A DNA stretch of 64,000 nucleotides from positions 1,550,001-1,614,000 of the forward strand of contig NZ_CP094241.1 in the NCBI RefSeq assembly GCF_022749495.1, in the 5' to 3' direction. A program made the translations under genes and the position numbers. Under the pieces are notes generated by a model. It saw only the letters and a list, made by a program, of their open reading frames with translations, had not been told where the DNA came from and searched no databases. The DNA is from Neisseria macacae ATCC 33926 (lineage in GTDB: Bacteria > Pseudomonadota > Gammaproteobacteria > Burkholderiales > Neisseriaceae). Positions 43,185 through 51,395 of the stretch are shown here, piece by piece. Position 1 is the first letter of the stretch. Every line of letters starts with the position of its first letter.

Positions 43185-44024
43185 ATGAAAAAATTATGGA
43201 TACTTGGCGCATTGGGCTTGAGCATGGCGGCGCAGGCGCATGATTTGTGGGTGTCGGCTCCGGTGCGTTTGGATTCGGGCAGTACGTTGAAAGCGGATTT
43301 GGGTTACAGCCATGATTTCCCGAATGTCGAAAAAATCGCCGACGACCGCGTGCACATTTTCAAACCGCTGCAATTGACGGACAAGTCCGGAAAAACCGTT
43401 GATTTGACGAATAAAGGTGAAAATTACCAATATGTTTCCAAATCCCGCCTGAAAGACGGCTCTTATTGGGTCGGCGCGGTGTACAAACCAACGTTCTGGT
43501 CGCAAAACAGTGAAGGCTGGAAACAGAAAACCTTGAAAGACCTGCCCGGCGCGACTTATTGCGAACAGGCCCAGATGTTCGGCAAAGCGTTTTTGCAAGT
43601 GGGCAGCGCAGGCGTGGATGAAAGCGTGTTGACCCGTCCGGTCGGTCATGAATTGGAACTGGTTCCGCTGAAAAATCCGAATGAAGTCAAGGTAGGCGGC
43701 CTGCTGCCGATTAAAGTGCTTTATAAAGGCAAACCGTTGGCAAAAGCGACGGTAACGGCAAGCTCGGATACGCTGGCGGAAATGGATTTGGCGGCGACAC
43801 ACGACCACCGCGAGCCGCAAGGTTTTTCAGGGAAAACGGATAAAGACGGCGTCGTCAATGTGATTCCTTTGATTGAAGGTTTGTGGAAAATCAAAGCCGC
43901 CCATCAGGCGGATTATGCCGATAAAAGTGTTTGCCAACAAGACAATGCCTATGCAACGCTGATTATGCCCGTCGGAACGAAACGCGCGGCTGAACGGCAT
44001 GAACACCATCATCATCAACACTAA
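43185..44024 (+). CDS. DUF4198 periplasmic protein with His-rich tail
   Basis: 279 residues: short signal peptide MKKLWILGALGLSMAAQA followed by HDLWVSAP, the usual start of DUF4198 (metal-transport-associated) proteins, two beta domains and a C-terminal tail ERHEHHHHQH. Related proteins occur with nickel/cobalt or iron systems; the His tail suggests metal binding. The upstream spacer is AT-rich with AATAATATTTAC and could carry a metal-responsive operator. Codon choice is G/T-rich at third positions, unlike kdsA and panD. Confidence 0.82.
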   Translation: MKKLWILGALGLSMAAQAHDLWVSAPVRLDSGSTLKADLGYSHDFPNVEKIADDRVHIFKPLQLTDKSGKTVDLTNKGENYQYVSKSRLKDGSYWVGAVYKPTFWSQNSEGWKQKTLKDLPGATYCEQAQMFGKAFLQVGSAGVDESVLTRPVGHELELVPLKNPNEVKVGGLLPIKVLYKGKPLAKATVTASSDTLAEMDLAATHDHREPQGFSGKTDKDGVVNVIPLIEGLWKIKAAHQADYADKSVCQQDNAYATLIMPVGTKRAAERHEHHHHQH

Positions 44025-44044
44025 TTGAGTGTGAAAGATCGAAA

Positions 44045-44074
44045 AGGTCGTCTGAAAAAGTTTTCAGACGACCT
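44045..44074. terminator. Inverted uptake-sequence terminator
   Basis: AGGTCGTCTGAA (44045-44056) and TTCAGACGACCT (44063-44074), between convergent DUF4198 and S-formylglutathione hydrolase genes. Confidence 0.8.
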
Positions 44075-44081
44075 TTCTTTA

Positions 44082-44109
44082 TATAATGGATTAAATTTAT
44101 AGTGGATTT
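44082..44109. repeat. Two partial Correia ends in tandem
   Basis: TATAATGGATTAAAT then TATAGTGGATTTA: two left ends of Correia-type elements side by side with the rest lost. Confidence 0.6.
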
Positions 44110-44956
44110 ACAAACCCAATGCCTCAGCATGAAACTCGATATGCGAGTCGATAAAGCTGGCGATGAAGAAATAATCGTGTCCGTAGCCGGGGCGGACTTT
44201 GTATTGCACATTAAAGCCGTTGGCGCGGGCGGCATTGACGAAGGCTTCGGGTTGCAGTTCGTCGGGGAAAAGCGGATCGATGCCGCCTTGATCGATGAGT
44301 ATCGGCAGCTTGCGGGAGGTCGTCTGAACGAGCGATGTGCTGTCGTAAGCCTGCCAAGCATCCGACTCCTTGCCCAGATAGGCGGCAAACGCCTGCTTTC
44401 CGCCTCGGCTGGCGGTTGGGTGGCACAAGGGGGCGAACGCGGAAACGGCGGCATAGCGGCCCGGATTTTTCAGGGCGATGGAAAGTGCGCCGTGCCCGCC
44501 CATGCTGAAACCTGCGATGCTGCGCTCTTGGGTGGCGGGGAAATGCCGTTCCACCCAATCGGGCAGCTCGCGGCTAATATGGCTGTACATCTGATAATGC
44601 ACCGCCCACGGCTGTTCGGTCGCGTCAATGTAAAATCCCGCGCCCTGTCCGATAAATTCGTTCGCGCTGTCGCTGATATGGCTGCCGCGCGGCGAGGTGT
44701 CGGGGAAAACGACGATGATGTTCCATTGCGCGGCGAAACGCTGGATGCCGGTTTGGCGTATCAGTTCCGAGCCGTCGCCGTGCAGCCCCGACAAGAAATA
44801 CAAAACCGGCGCGGGATAGCCTTTCAATACTTGCGGCGGCAGGTAGATGCCGAAGGTCATGTCGGTTTGGCAGGTTTCGGAAAAGCAGCGGTATTGCTCT
44901 TGATGGCCGTTGAACATTTTGGCGCGGGAAAGCAGGTGTAATTCGTGTGCGGACAT
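44108..44956 (-). CDS. fghA: S-formylglutathione hydrolase
   Basis: 282-residue alpha/beta hydrolase (esterase D family). The nucleophile is Ser151 in GFSMGGHGA; Asp and His follow in DQGGIDPLF and PGYGHDYFF. It hydrolyses S-formylglutathione in formaldehyde detoxification. In pathogenic Neisseria the partner AdhC is encoded next to it, but here the neighbour on either side is not adhC. A mucosa-type uptake sequence lies inside (about 44319-44330). Confidence 0.93.
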   Translation of the reverse strand: MSAHELHLLSRAKMFNGHQEQYRCFSETCQTDMTFGIYLPPQVLKGYPAPVLYFLSGLHGDGSELIRQTGIQRFAAQWNIIVVFPDTSPRGSHISDSANEFIGQGAGFYIDATEQPWAVHYQMYSHISRELPDWVERHFPATQERSIAGFSMGGHGALSIALKNPGRYAAVSAFAPLCHPTASRGGKQAFAAYLGKESDAWQAYDSTSLVQTTSRKLPILIDQGGIDPLFPDELQPEAFVNAARANGFNVQYKVRPGYGHDYFFIASFIDSHIEFHAEALGL

Positions 44957-45405
44957 AGATGGGATGACGTGAAAACAGTGAAGGCATCATCTTAACAGAA
45001 AGACCTCGTTACGGGCTTTTAAAAACCTATCGAACGGTATGGTTTCAGACGACATCAATCTATACACAAACTCTGTGGATAAGTTTGTTGATAAGCTTTG
45101 GGTAATCGGAATTTTTGCTTTTGGAACAACCCAAGCCTTTCGGTGCTTAAAAAATAGTCAAATAAAATACAATAAAATCAATTGGTTATAAAAATAAAAA
45201 ATTTCAAAGCCTTTATGGGAAAAATTTATAAGCAAAACAAGCCAATGCGGGATTGTGTATAAAAAGTGATTGACACGCCCGATAAATGTCAAATGAGTTG
45301 ACCGAACAAGCAAGGCATCGGCTGTCGCCCTATGGGGAAAAACTTCAATCCCCCTGCCTTTCGCGTTACAATACACGCTTACTTTTTTACACAGAAAAAC
45401 ACACC
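44957..45405. other. AT-rich gene-free spacer with DnaA-box-like sites
   Basis: 449 bases without a gene, the longest such stretch in the window. 45060-45262 is AT-rich and carries TGTGGATAA (45074-45082) and TGTGTATAA (45254-45262), both perfect 9-base DnaA boxes on the minus strand, plus near-matches at 45060-45068, 45086-45094 and 45385-45393. It could be an origin-like or DnaA-controlled region. The proS promoter must lie in its right part. Confidence 0.55.
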
Positions 45406-47118
45406 ATGAAAGCCAGCCAATTTTTCATTTCCACCTTGAAAGAAGCCCCCGCCGAAGCCGCGCTTGCCAGCCACAAGCTGATGATTCGCGCCGGTCTGAT
45501 TAAAGCCAACGCGTCCGGCCTTTATACTTGGATGCCGATGGGGCTGCGCGTGTTGCGCAAAGTCGAAAACGTCGTGCGCGAAGAAATGGCGCGCGCGGGC
45601 AGCGTGGAGTTGCTGATGCCGGTGGTGCAGCCTGCCGAGCTGTGGCAGGAATCCGGCCGCTGGGAATTTTACGGTAAAGAACTGCTGCGCCTGAAAGACC
45701 GCCACGAACGCGATTTCTGCATGGGTCCGACCTGCGAGGAAGTCATCGCCGACATCGTGCGCAAAGAAATCAACAGCTACAAACAGCTGCCGAAAAACTT
45801 TTACCACATCCAAACCAAATTCCGCGATGAAGTGCGCCCGCGCTTCGGCGTGATGCGCGCGCGCGAGTTCGTCATGAAAGACGCTTATTCCTTCCATGCC
45901 GACTATGCCTCGCTTCAGACGACCTATGATGCCATGTACGACGCTTACTGCCGCATCTTCACCCGTCTGGGCTTGGAATTCCGTCCCGTTGCCGCAGACA
46001 CCGGCAGCATCGGCGGCACCGGTTCGCACGAGTTTCAAGTATTGGCGGAAAGCGGCGAAGATGTCATTGCGTACAGCGACACTTCCGATTACGCTGCCAA
46101 TATCGAACTGGCACCGACCTTGCCGCTCAAAGGCGAACGCGCGGCTGCTCAGGCAGAGCTGACCAAAGTACACACGCCGAATGTCAAAACCATTGATTCA
46201 TTGGTTGATTTCCTCAGTATTCCGATTGAAAAAACGCTGAAATCCATCGTGGTCGAAGGCGAAAACGAAGGCGAAATCGTCTTATTGCTGTTGCGCGGCG
46301 ATCATGAGTTCAACGACATCAAAGCCGAAAAACTCGCAGGCGTAAAATCGCCGCTGACCATGGCAGACTCAGCCGCCATCCGCGCGCAGTTCGGCGCAAA
46401 CGGCGGCTCGCTCGGTCCTGTCGGTTTCACAGGCAAAGTCTATGCCGATTTCGCTACCGAAAAAGGCGCGGACTGGGTTATCGGCGCGAACGAAGACGAT
46501 TACCACTATACCGGCTTCAACTTCGGCCGCGACGCCGCCGAGCCTGAGTTTGTCGATTTGCGCAACGTCGTCGAAGGCGACGAAAGCCCCGACGGACAAG
46601 GCCGTCTGAAACTGGCGCGCGGCATCGAAGTCGGACACGTTTTCCAATTGCGCGACAAATACACCCAAGCCATGAATGTAAGCTTCCTCGACAACAACGG
46701 CAAATCGCAAATCATGGAAATGGGCTGCTACGGCATCGGCATCACCCGCGTCGTTGCCGCCGCCATCGAGCAGAACAACGACGAAAAAGGCATCATCTGG
46801 ACAAAAGCAATGGCGCCGTTTGAAGTCGTTATCGTGCCGATGAACTACAAAAAATCAGATGCCGTTCGCGAAGCCGCCGACAAAATCTACGCCGAACTGC
46901 TGGCGGCAGGCGTGGACGTCCTTCTCGACGACCGCGACGAACGCGCAGGCGTACTGCTCAATGACTCCGAGCTTCTGGGCATCCCGCACCGCATCGTCAT
47001 CGGCGACCGCGCCTTGAAAGAAGGCAATGTCGAATACGCCGAACGCCGCGACAATCAGGCGCAAACCGTGGGCTTGAATGAAATCGCCGGCAAAGTATTG
47101 GCTGCATTGAAAGACTAA
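45406..47118 (+). CDS. proS: Prolyl-tRNA synthetase (bacterial type)
   Basis: Class II synthetase charging tRNA(Pro). 570 residues from MKASQFFISTLKEAPAEA; the catalytic motifs (RSGLYTWMPMGLRVLRKVE-type motif 1 at SGLYTWMPMG, motif 2 FRDEVRPRFGVMRAREFVMKD), the INS editing insertion (about residues 225-410) and the anticodon domain (VVIVPMNYKK onward) are complete. Longer frames upstream were rejected. Contains AGGCCGTCTGAA (46599-46610). Confidence 0.97.
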   Translation: MKASQFFISTLKEAPAEAALASHKLMIRAGLIKANASGLYTWMPMGLRVLRKVENVVREEMARAGSVELLMPVVQPAELWQESGRWEFYGKELLRLKDRHERDFCMGPTCEEVIADIVRKEINSYKQLPKNFYHIQTKFRDEVRPRFGVMRAREFVMKDAYSFHADYASLQTTYDAMYDAYCRIFTRLGLEFRPVAADTGSIGGTGSHEFQVLAESGEDVIAYSDTSDYAANIELAPTLPLKGERAAAQAELTKVHTPNVKTIDSLVDFLSIPIEKTLKSIVVEGENEGEIVLLLLRGDHEFNDIKAEKLAGVKSPLTMADSAAIRAQFGANGGSLGPVGFTGKVYADFATEKGADWVIGANEDDYHYTGFNFGRDAAEPEFVDLRNVVEGDESPDGQGRLKLARGIEVGHVFQLRDKYTQAMNVSFLDNNGKSQIMEMGCYGIGITRVVAAAIEQNNDEKGIIWTKAMAPFEVVIVPMNYKKSDAVREAADKIYAELLAAGVDVLLDDRDERAGVLLNDSELLGIPHRIVIGDRALKEGNVEYAERRDNQAQTVGLNEIAGKVLAALKD

Positions 47119-47148
47119 TGACGGTTTAAAACGGATGCAGATGAAAGA

Positions 47149-47186
47149 AGGTCGTCTGAAAACTGGAAACAGGTTTCAGACGACCT
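47149..47186. terminator. Inverted uptake-sequence terminator
   Basis: AGGTCGTCTGAA (47149-47160) and TTCAGACGACCT (47175-47186) between convergent proS and ubiT. Confidence 0.8.
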
Positions 47187-47279
47187 TCATTATTGTGAAA
47201 TCAGAAGCTTAACGGATGAATGCTTTGCCTTATAGCAAATATACTTAACTTTAAATCCAGCATGTCATCAAATTCCGTC

Positions 47280-47299
47280 ATTCCCGCGCAGGCGGGAAT
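47280..47299. repeat. dRS3 repeat
   Basis: ATTCCCGCGCAGGCGGGAAT, left border of a NIME unit. Confidence 0.9.
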
Positions 47300-47357
47300 C
47301 CATTTTTGAAATTCAGAAACTGTTTTTCAAATCAAGGTTCCTCAGATTTGACGATGG

Positions 47358-47377
47358 ATTCCCGCCTGCGCGGGAAT
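47358..47377. repeat. dRS3 repeat
   Basis: ATTCCCGCCTGCGCGGGAAT, right border of the NIME unit at 47280-47377. Confidence 0.9.
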
Positions 47378-47444
47378 GACGGCAACCGGTAAGTTGCGTA
47401 TCAAAAATAAAGTCTTTCAGCTCTATTTCTGAACGAATCCGTGT

Positions 47445-47885
47445 TCAATCGGACAATTCCCGTTTCAAAAACCAATCGCCAAACGGCCAGTCCACGCTGT
47501 CAAGCAGGTTTTTGGTAATCAGCCCCAGCTCGGTATCGCCTTCGATTTGCAGTTTGCGGTTGAAAAACAAAGTATCCGGGTCTTCCTCGCGCATCATCAT
47601 GCGCATAAAGTCGATGCCGTTGGCGGCAAGGCGCAAATCGGGCGTGCCGAAGAAGTCCGCATCAATGAATTTTTCGGCATTGGCGGTGAAGCGTACCTTG
47701 ATGCCCGCGTCCAATACGTCGATTTCGAATTTTTTGCCGTCAAACAGGCTCATGTCGGCGGGCAGCAATCCGCGTTTGAGCATGGTGTTGAGGGCAAAAA
47801 CCAAAGCGAAACGCGGCGGCCTGCCCGGTAATTTACCGCCGATTTTTCCCGCCCATGCGGGCAATACGATTTCAGGCAACGCCAT
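47445..47885 (-). CDS. ubiT: Ubiquinone anaerobic biosynthesis accessory factor UbiT
   Basis: 146-residue SCP2-type sterol/lipid-binding protein (FALVFALNTMLKRGLLPADMSLFDGKKFEIDVLD, DPDTLFFNRKLQIEGDTELGLITKNLLDS). UbiT binds ubiquinone precursors for the oxygen-independent pathway. Last gene of the ubiU-ubiV-ubiT operon; its start overlaps the end of ubiV by 14 bases. Confidence 0.9.
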   Translation of the reverse strand: MALPEIVLPAWAGKIGGKLPGRPPRFALVFALNTMLKRGLLPADMSLFDGKKFEIDVLDAGIKVRFTANAEKFIDADFFGTPDLRLAANGIDFMRMMMREEDPDTLFFNRKLQIEGDTELGLITKNLLDSVDWPFGDWFLKRELSD

Positions 47886-48789
47886 AATATTCCTCCTTCA
47901 CGGCTTCGATACCCGCCTGGCCGTGCCAATAGCCGTCCACCAGCGTGCCGGTGGTCAGTCGTTCCAATTCGGGCAGCGCATCCGCCAGGGCAGTTTTGCC
48001 GTCCAATACGTCGCGGTGGATACGGACGATTTCCGCCATGCCGTGCATTTGCGGCGACAGACGCAGCATGTTCACGCCGATTTGCCGCAAATCCTCATGG
48101 TGCGGCAGCAGGTTTTGGCAGCCATAAGACATGGTTTGAATGCCGTTGATGGTTAAAAACGGTTTGCCCTCGCGGGTATTCATGTCCATGCCTTGTTCGT
48201 AATCCAAGCAGCGGAATTCGCAGCCGTCTTTGTTCAGGTTGTAATGCCGCGCGGTAAAGCAGCGCGATGAGTAGGCAAGCGGCATTTTGCCCCAAGCAAA
48301 CAATTCCGTTTCAATGTCGTCTGAAGCCTTGATGATTTCGGCAACTTTGTCGCGGCTCAACTCGGACGGTGCAATCCAGCGGTATACGCCCAGTTTTTGG
48401 AAAAGCGCCAGCGTGCTTTCGTTGTAAATGTTCAGGCTGGCGCCGGCGACAAACGGAATGCCGTGTTCGCGCGCCAGTTTGACCGCGCCCATGTCGTTGG
48501 CTTCGACTTTGAATTTGTCCTGTCCGGTGATTTTGCGTAGGCGTTTCAAGTCGGATTCGCTCTCAAGCAGAACCTGCGACGAAAGGATAATTTCCTTGCC
48601 GCTTTCCGCCAAATCTTGCGCCAGGCTGACCCAGTCGGCAAAACGCATTTTCTGGCGGCGCGAACACACCACTTCGCCCAGATAAATGGTATCCACCGGC
48701 GCATCCAGCATGGCAGCGTAAAATTCCAGCAGCGCTTCCTTCTGCCAGAAAAACAAAACCGGCCCCAACGATAGTTTCATCGGATTCAT
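47872..48789 (-). CDS. ubiV: Oxygen-independent ubiquinone hydroxylase subunit UbiV
   Basis: 305-residue peptidase-U32-family protein. Cysteines C42, C177, C190 and C194 (in EVVCSRR and RCFTARHYNLNKDGCEFRC) have the spacing of the iron-sulfur ligands of E. coli UbiV. With UbiU it hydroxylates ubiquinone precursors without oxygen, using prephenate as the oxygen donor. A later ATG (48780) is a possible start. Confidence 0.93.
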   Translation of the reverse strand: MNPMKLSLGPVLFFWQKEALLEFYAAMLDAPVDTIYLGEVVCSRRQKMRFADWVSLAQDLAESGKEIILSSQVLLESESDLKRLRKITGQDKFKVEANDMGAVKLAREHGIPFVAGASLNIYNESTLALFQKLGVYRWIAPSELSRDKVAEIIKASDDIETELFAWGKMPLAYSSRCFTARHYNLNKDGCEFRCLDYEQGMDMNTREGKPFLTINGIQTMSYGCQNLLPHHEDLRQIGVNMLRLSPQMHGMAEIVRIHRDVLDGKTALADALPELERLTTGTLVDGYWHGQAGIEAVKEEYYGVA

Positions 48790-48801
48790 TTTCCCTCCCC
48801 C

Positions 48802-49809
48802 TTATTTCCACGGACGGCTGTATGCGCCCAAGGTCGTCTGATGCCCTTCCGAAACCTTGCTCAGCGCGTTGTTCCACACCGGATTGACTTTGAAATGCGC
48901 CGGATCGGCAGCGGCCGCATCCAAAGCCTGCCGCAGCGATTTGGTTACCTGCGCCGTGTACATCGGGCTGCGCTGGCGGCCTTCGATTTTGATGGCGGAC
49001 ACGCCGATTTTGATGAGTTCGGGCAGCATTTCCAAAACGTTCAGGCTGGTCGGCTCTTCCAGCGCGTAATAGGTCTCGTCGTTTACCTCGAAACGGCCTT
49101 TGCACAAAGTCGGATAGCCTGCCGGTTCGTCCGGTTTGTATTGGTCGATTAACACTTGGTTCAGCCGCACGTTCATGCGGTCGGGTAACTGCTCCCAGCG
49201 CACCGCCTTCGCCGGCGAACACACGCCCTGCATATTCGGTGATTCGCCCGTCGCATAGCTCGACAAAATGCAGCGCCCTTCCACCATCACGCACAGGCTG
49301 CCGAAACCGAACACTTCGATTTCCACATCCGTATTGTCAATCACATGCTTGACCTGATCGACCGTTAAAACGCGCGGCAGCACGGCGCGGCGGATGCCAA
49401 ACAGCTCCTTCATCATATTGATGGCTTCATAATTGGTCGCCGAACCCTGCACCGACATGTGCAGCCTCAAATCAGGATGACGCTCGGCGGCATAAGCCAT
49501 AATCGCAGGGTCGGCGACGATTATCGCGTCCGCCCCCAGTTGCACCGCCGTATCGACAGCCCGATGCCACCGCTCGATTTGCCCCGCCTGGGCAAAAGTA
49601 TTGATGGCCATCAACACATTGCGGCCGCGCGCATGGGCATAAGCCACCCCTTCTTGTGCCGATTTCATATCGAAATTCAGCCCCGGAAAGTTGCGCGCAT
49701 TCGTCGCATCTTTCAGCCCCATATAAACCGTGTCCGCGCCATTGTCCACCGCCGTCTTCAAAGCGGGCAGATTGCCGGCTGGACAAACCAACTCAGGGAT
49801 TTTCGGCAT
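48802..49809 (-). CDS. ubiU: Oxygen-independent ubiquinone hydroxylase subunit UbiU
   Basis: 335-residue peptidase-U32-family protein starting MPKIPELVCPAGNLPALKTAVDNGADTVY. Four conserved cysteines C173, C180, C197 and C236 (LCVMVEGRC, GVCSPAKAV, LCKGRFEV) match the iron-sulfur cluster ligands of UbiU, each shifted by four residues. First gene of the operon; a FNR-type promoter is 96 bases upstream (49899-49912). Confidence 0.94.
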   Translation of the reverse strand: MPKIPELVCPAGNLPALKTAVDNGADTVYMGLKDATNARNFPGLNFDMKSAQEGVAYAHARGRNVLMAINTFAQAGQIERWHRAVDTAVQLGADAIIVADPAIMAYAAERHPDLRLHMSVQGSATNYEAINMMKELFGIRRAVLPRVLTVDQVKHVIDNTDVEIEVFGFGSLCVMVEGRCILSSYATGESPNMQGVCSPAKAVRWEQLPDRMNVRLNQVLIDQYKPDEPAGYPTLCKGRFEVNDETYYALEEPTSLNVLEMLPELIKIGVSAIKIEGRQRSPMYTAQVTKSLRQALDAAAADPAHFKVNPVWNNALSKVSEGHQTTLGAYSRPWK

Positions 49810-49871
49810 TTTGCGTTCCTCGACTCTTGTAGTTTGTTATTCGAAAATCAATATCTAGTATGATTTCGGGT

Positions 49872-49912
49872 ATTTTAGAGATTTGGACACAAGATATTAT
49901 GATTTAAATCAA
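49872..49912 (-). promoter_or_regulatory. FNR-dependent promoter of ubiUVT
   Basis: Reading leftward, TTGATTTAAATCAT (49912-49899) matches the FNR box TTGAT-N4-ATCAA in nine of ten fixed positions. A -10 TAAAAT lies at 49877-49872. The box centre is about 31.5 bases from the -10 centre, which places the box at -41.5, the class II activator position, with transcription starting near 49864. Fits anaerobic induction of an oxygen-independent pathway. Confidence 0.75.
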
Positions 49913-50057
49913 TTGTGAAATCAGGTTTGGATAACGTATGTTTTAGTTAACATAATTTAACTATGTTAAATATCAAGCTAATCAGCGGGTTATCTTTTCC
50001 AATTTGATAATATGAGATTAGTTATTATCTATTAAATTTATAGATTTTTACAATAAA

Positions 50058-50087
50058 AGGTCGTCTGAAACAGGTTTCAGACGACCT
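50058..50087. terminator. Inverted uptake-sequence pair
   Basis: AGGTCGTCTGAA (50058-50069) and TTCAGACGACCT (50076-50087). It follows the gene at 50153-50557 on the minus strand and shields ubiU from read-through. Confidence 0.75.
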
Positions 50088-50152
50088 TTTATGTACTCAA
50101 CGCGAATAATCGCACCTAGTGCTAAAATTATTCATTCGCAGCCCCAAACTGC

Positions 50153-50557
50153 CTATCTCCTCCATTCACTCCAACAGTCCATAATGGTACGCGGATGATT
50201 TTGAACCAGTTGTTTATAAAAAATAGCGAATCCGTCGGCTTTGGGATAAAAATGATAAGCAACTTGGCTTCCATCCGCTCTAAACTCCAGCCGCCAAACA
50301 TGAGTACCGAAAAGGGCCATCATCGTCCTACTCAAATAAATCAAATCTTGAAGAGGATGACGTGCTTTGATTTCACTGCCTTCACAAATGAAAATCTCGT
50401 TTTTGCCAAAATAAATCCGTTCGTTATCCAATAAATTACCGAGACTGATGCAGATGAGCGGTTCGTTTTCCCAAATGATTTCAGGCGCTGGCCGTACTCT
50501 GCGGGCAATCAGGATGAAAATGAAGCATCCGACTAAAAATATAAAAATGTATGCCAT
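50153..50557 (-). CDS. Membrane-anchored hypothetical protein, 134 aa
   Basis: One N-terminal helix (MAYIFIFLVGCFIFILIARRV) and a cytoplasmic or periplasmic domain of about 110 residues with no recognised family (IWENEPLICISLGNLLDNERIYF, WRLEFRADGSQVAYHFYPK). The region is AT-rich compared with neighbours. No gene with a shared role is adjacent. Confidence 0.65.
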   Translation of the reverse strand: MAYIFIFLVGCFIFILIARRVRPAPEIIWENEPLICISLGNLLDNERIYFGKNEIFICEGSEIKARHPLQDLIYLSRTMMALFGTHVWRLEFRADGSQVAYHFYPKADGFAIFYKQLVQNHPRTIMDCWSEWRR

Positions 50558-50771
50558 AGCTGATAAACTGAATAAATGATGATGAAACGCGGATAATCAT
50601 ATGGCAAATTTGCGTATTGGGAAACTCATTATCAATATCTTAATATTGTCTTGAGTAATCAGCCTTGCCGACAAATTTCTTTTAACGAGCTAAATAAATA
50701 AAAATAAGAATTGATTGCATTTGTATTTTGAACTAAGATAGCCCATATTTCACACCTCGTCTGAAACGACC

Positions 50772-51266
50772 ATGCGCTACCATTTCCCGATTTCCGTCGA
50801 TATGTACGACTTTCTGACCACAGGCCGATTTGATTATCTGGAGATCGGGCAGACGGCGGAGATGATCCTGCAAATGTTCCCTGCGCCCGAATGCGTGCCC
50901 AAAGGGCTTTTGGTAAAAAAGGGGTGGAATATTTGGCTCTACGGCGATATCGAATTGCATTTTTCAGACGACCGCCTGACTCAAATCCGAGCGGACTTCC
51001 AACCCGGCACCTCGCTGAACGGCGGGCGTTGGTTGAGCTTAAACCCTTGGTTTTTCAGGCACGCGGACAAGCTTGATTTGTATTCCGCCATTGCCAAACT
51101 TGTGCAACACCATATCGACTTCATCAAAATCGATACGCCTTCCGCCCTGATTTTGCGTTTGCAAAGCGGCGTAGAGCTGATGTTTGAAAAGTGCAATGGG
51201 CAGCGTCTGTTCGCTTTTTGCAAACAAAAAACCACCCTACCCCAATGGGCGCATGAAACGGCGTAG
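50772..51266 (+). CDS. Orphan protein with FLTTGRF motif, 164 aa
   Basis: Not recognised by family. Opening MRYHFPISVDMYDFLTTGRFDYLEIGQTAEMI resembles the opening of the protein at 57218-57667 (DITSFLKTGRFKGLFVGMSYSDF). The body has IWLYGDIELHFSDDRLTQIRADF; the core of an uptake sequence (TTTTCAGACGACC) is within it. Cytoplasmic, acidic ends. Small proteins of this kind are commonly immunity proteins, but no toxin is adjacent. Confidence 0.65.
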   Translation: MRYHFPISVDMYDFLTTGRFDYLEIGQTAEMILQMFPAPECVPKGLLVKKGWNIWLYGDIELHFSDDRLTQIRADFQPGTSLNGGRWLSLNPWFFRHADKLDLYSAIAKLVQHHIDFIKIDTPSALILRLQSGVELMFEKCNGQRLFAFCKQKTTLPQWAHETA

Positions 51267-51303
51267 ATTTAAAATCTTTAAAACCTGTTTGCCCCCTGAT
51301 AAA

Positions 51304-51339
51304 AGGTCGTCTGAAAACCAAATACCGTTCAGACGACCT
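51304..51339. terminator. Inverted uptake-sequence terminator
   Basis: AGGTCGTCTGAA (51304-51315) and TTCAGACGACCT (51328-51339), between the orphan gene and dinB. Confidence 0.8.
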
Positions 51340-51395
51340 TCCTCTATCGTTTTCCGCTAAAATACCCGTCTCTTTTTTCTTCACAACCGTCTTCA

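Noticed and set aside
45270..45275. TTGACA as the -35 of proS
   Set aside because: No acceptable -10 lies 16-18 bases downstream (AATGAG/ATGAGT), so I did not call a promoter.
45286..45405. N-terminal extension of proS to 45286
   Set aside because: The extra 40 residues are not like ProS N-termini; the ATG at 45406 begins with the conserved MKASQFF.
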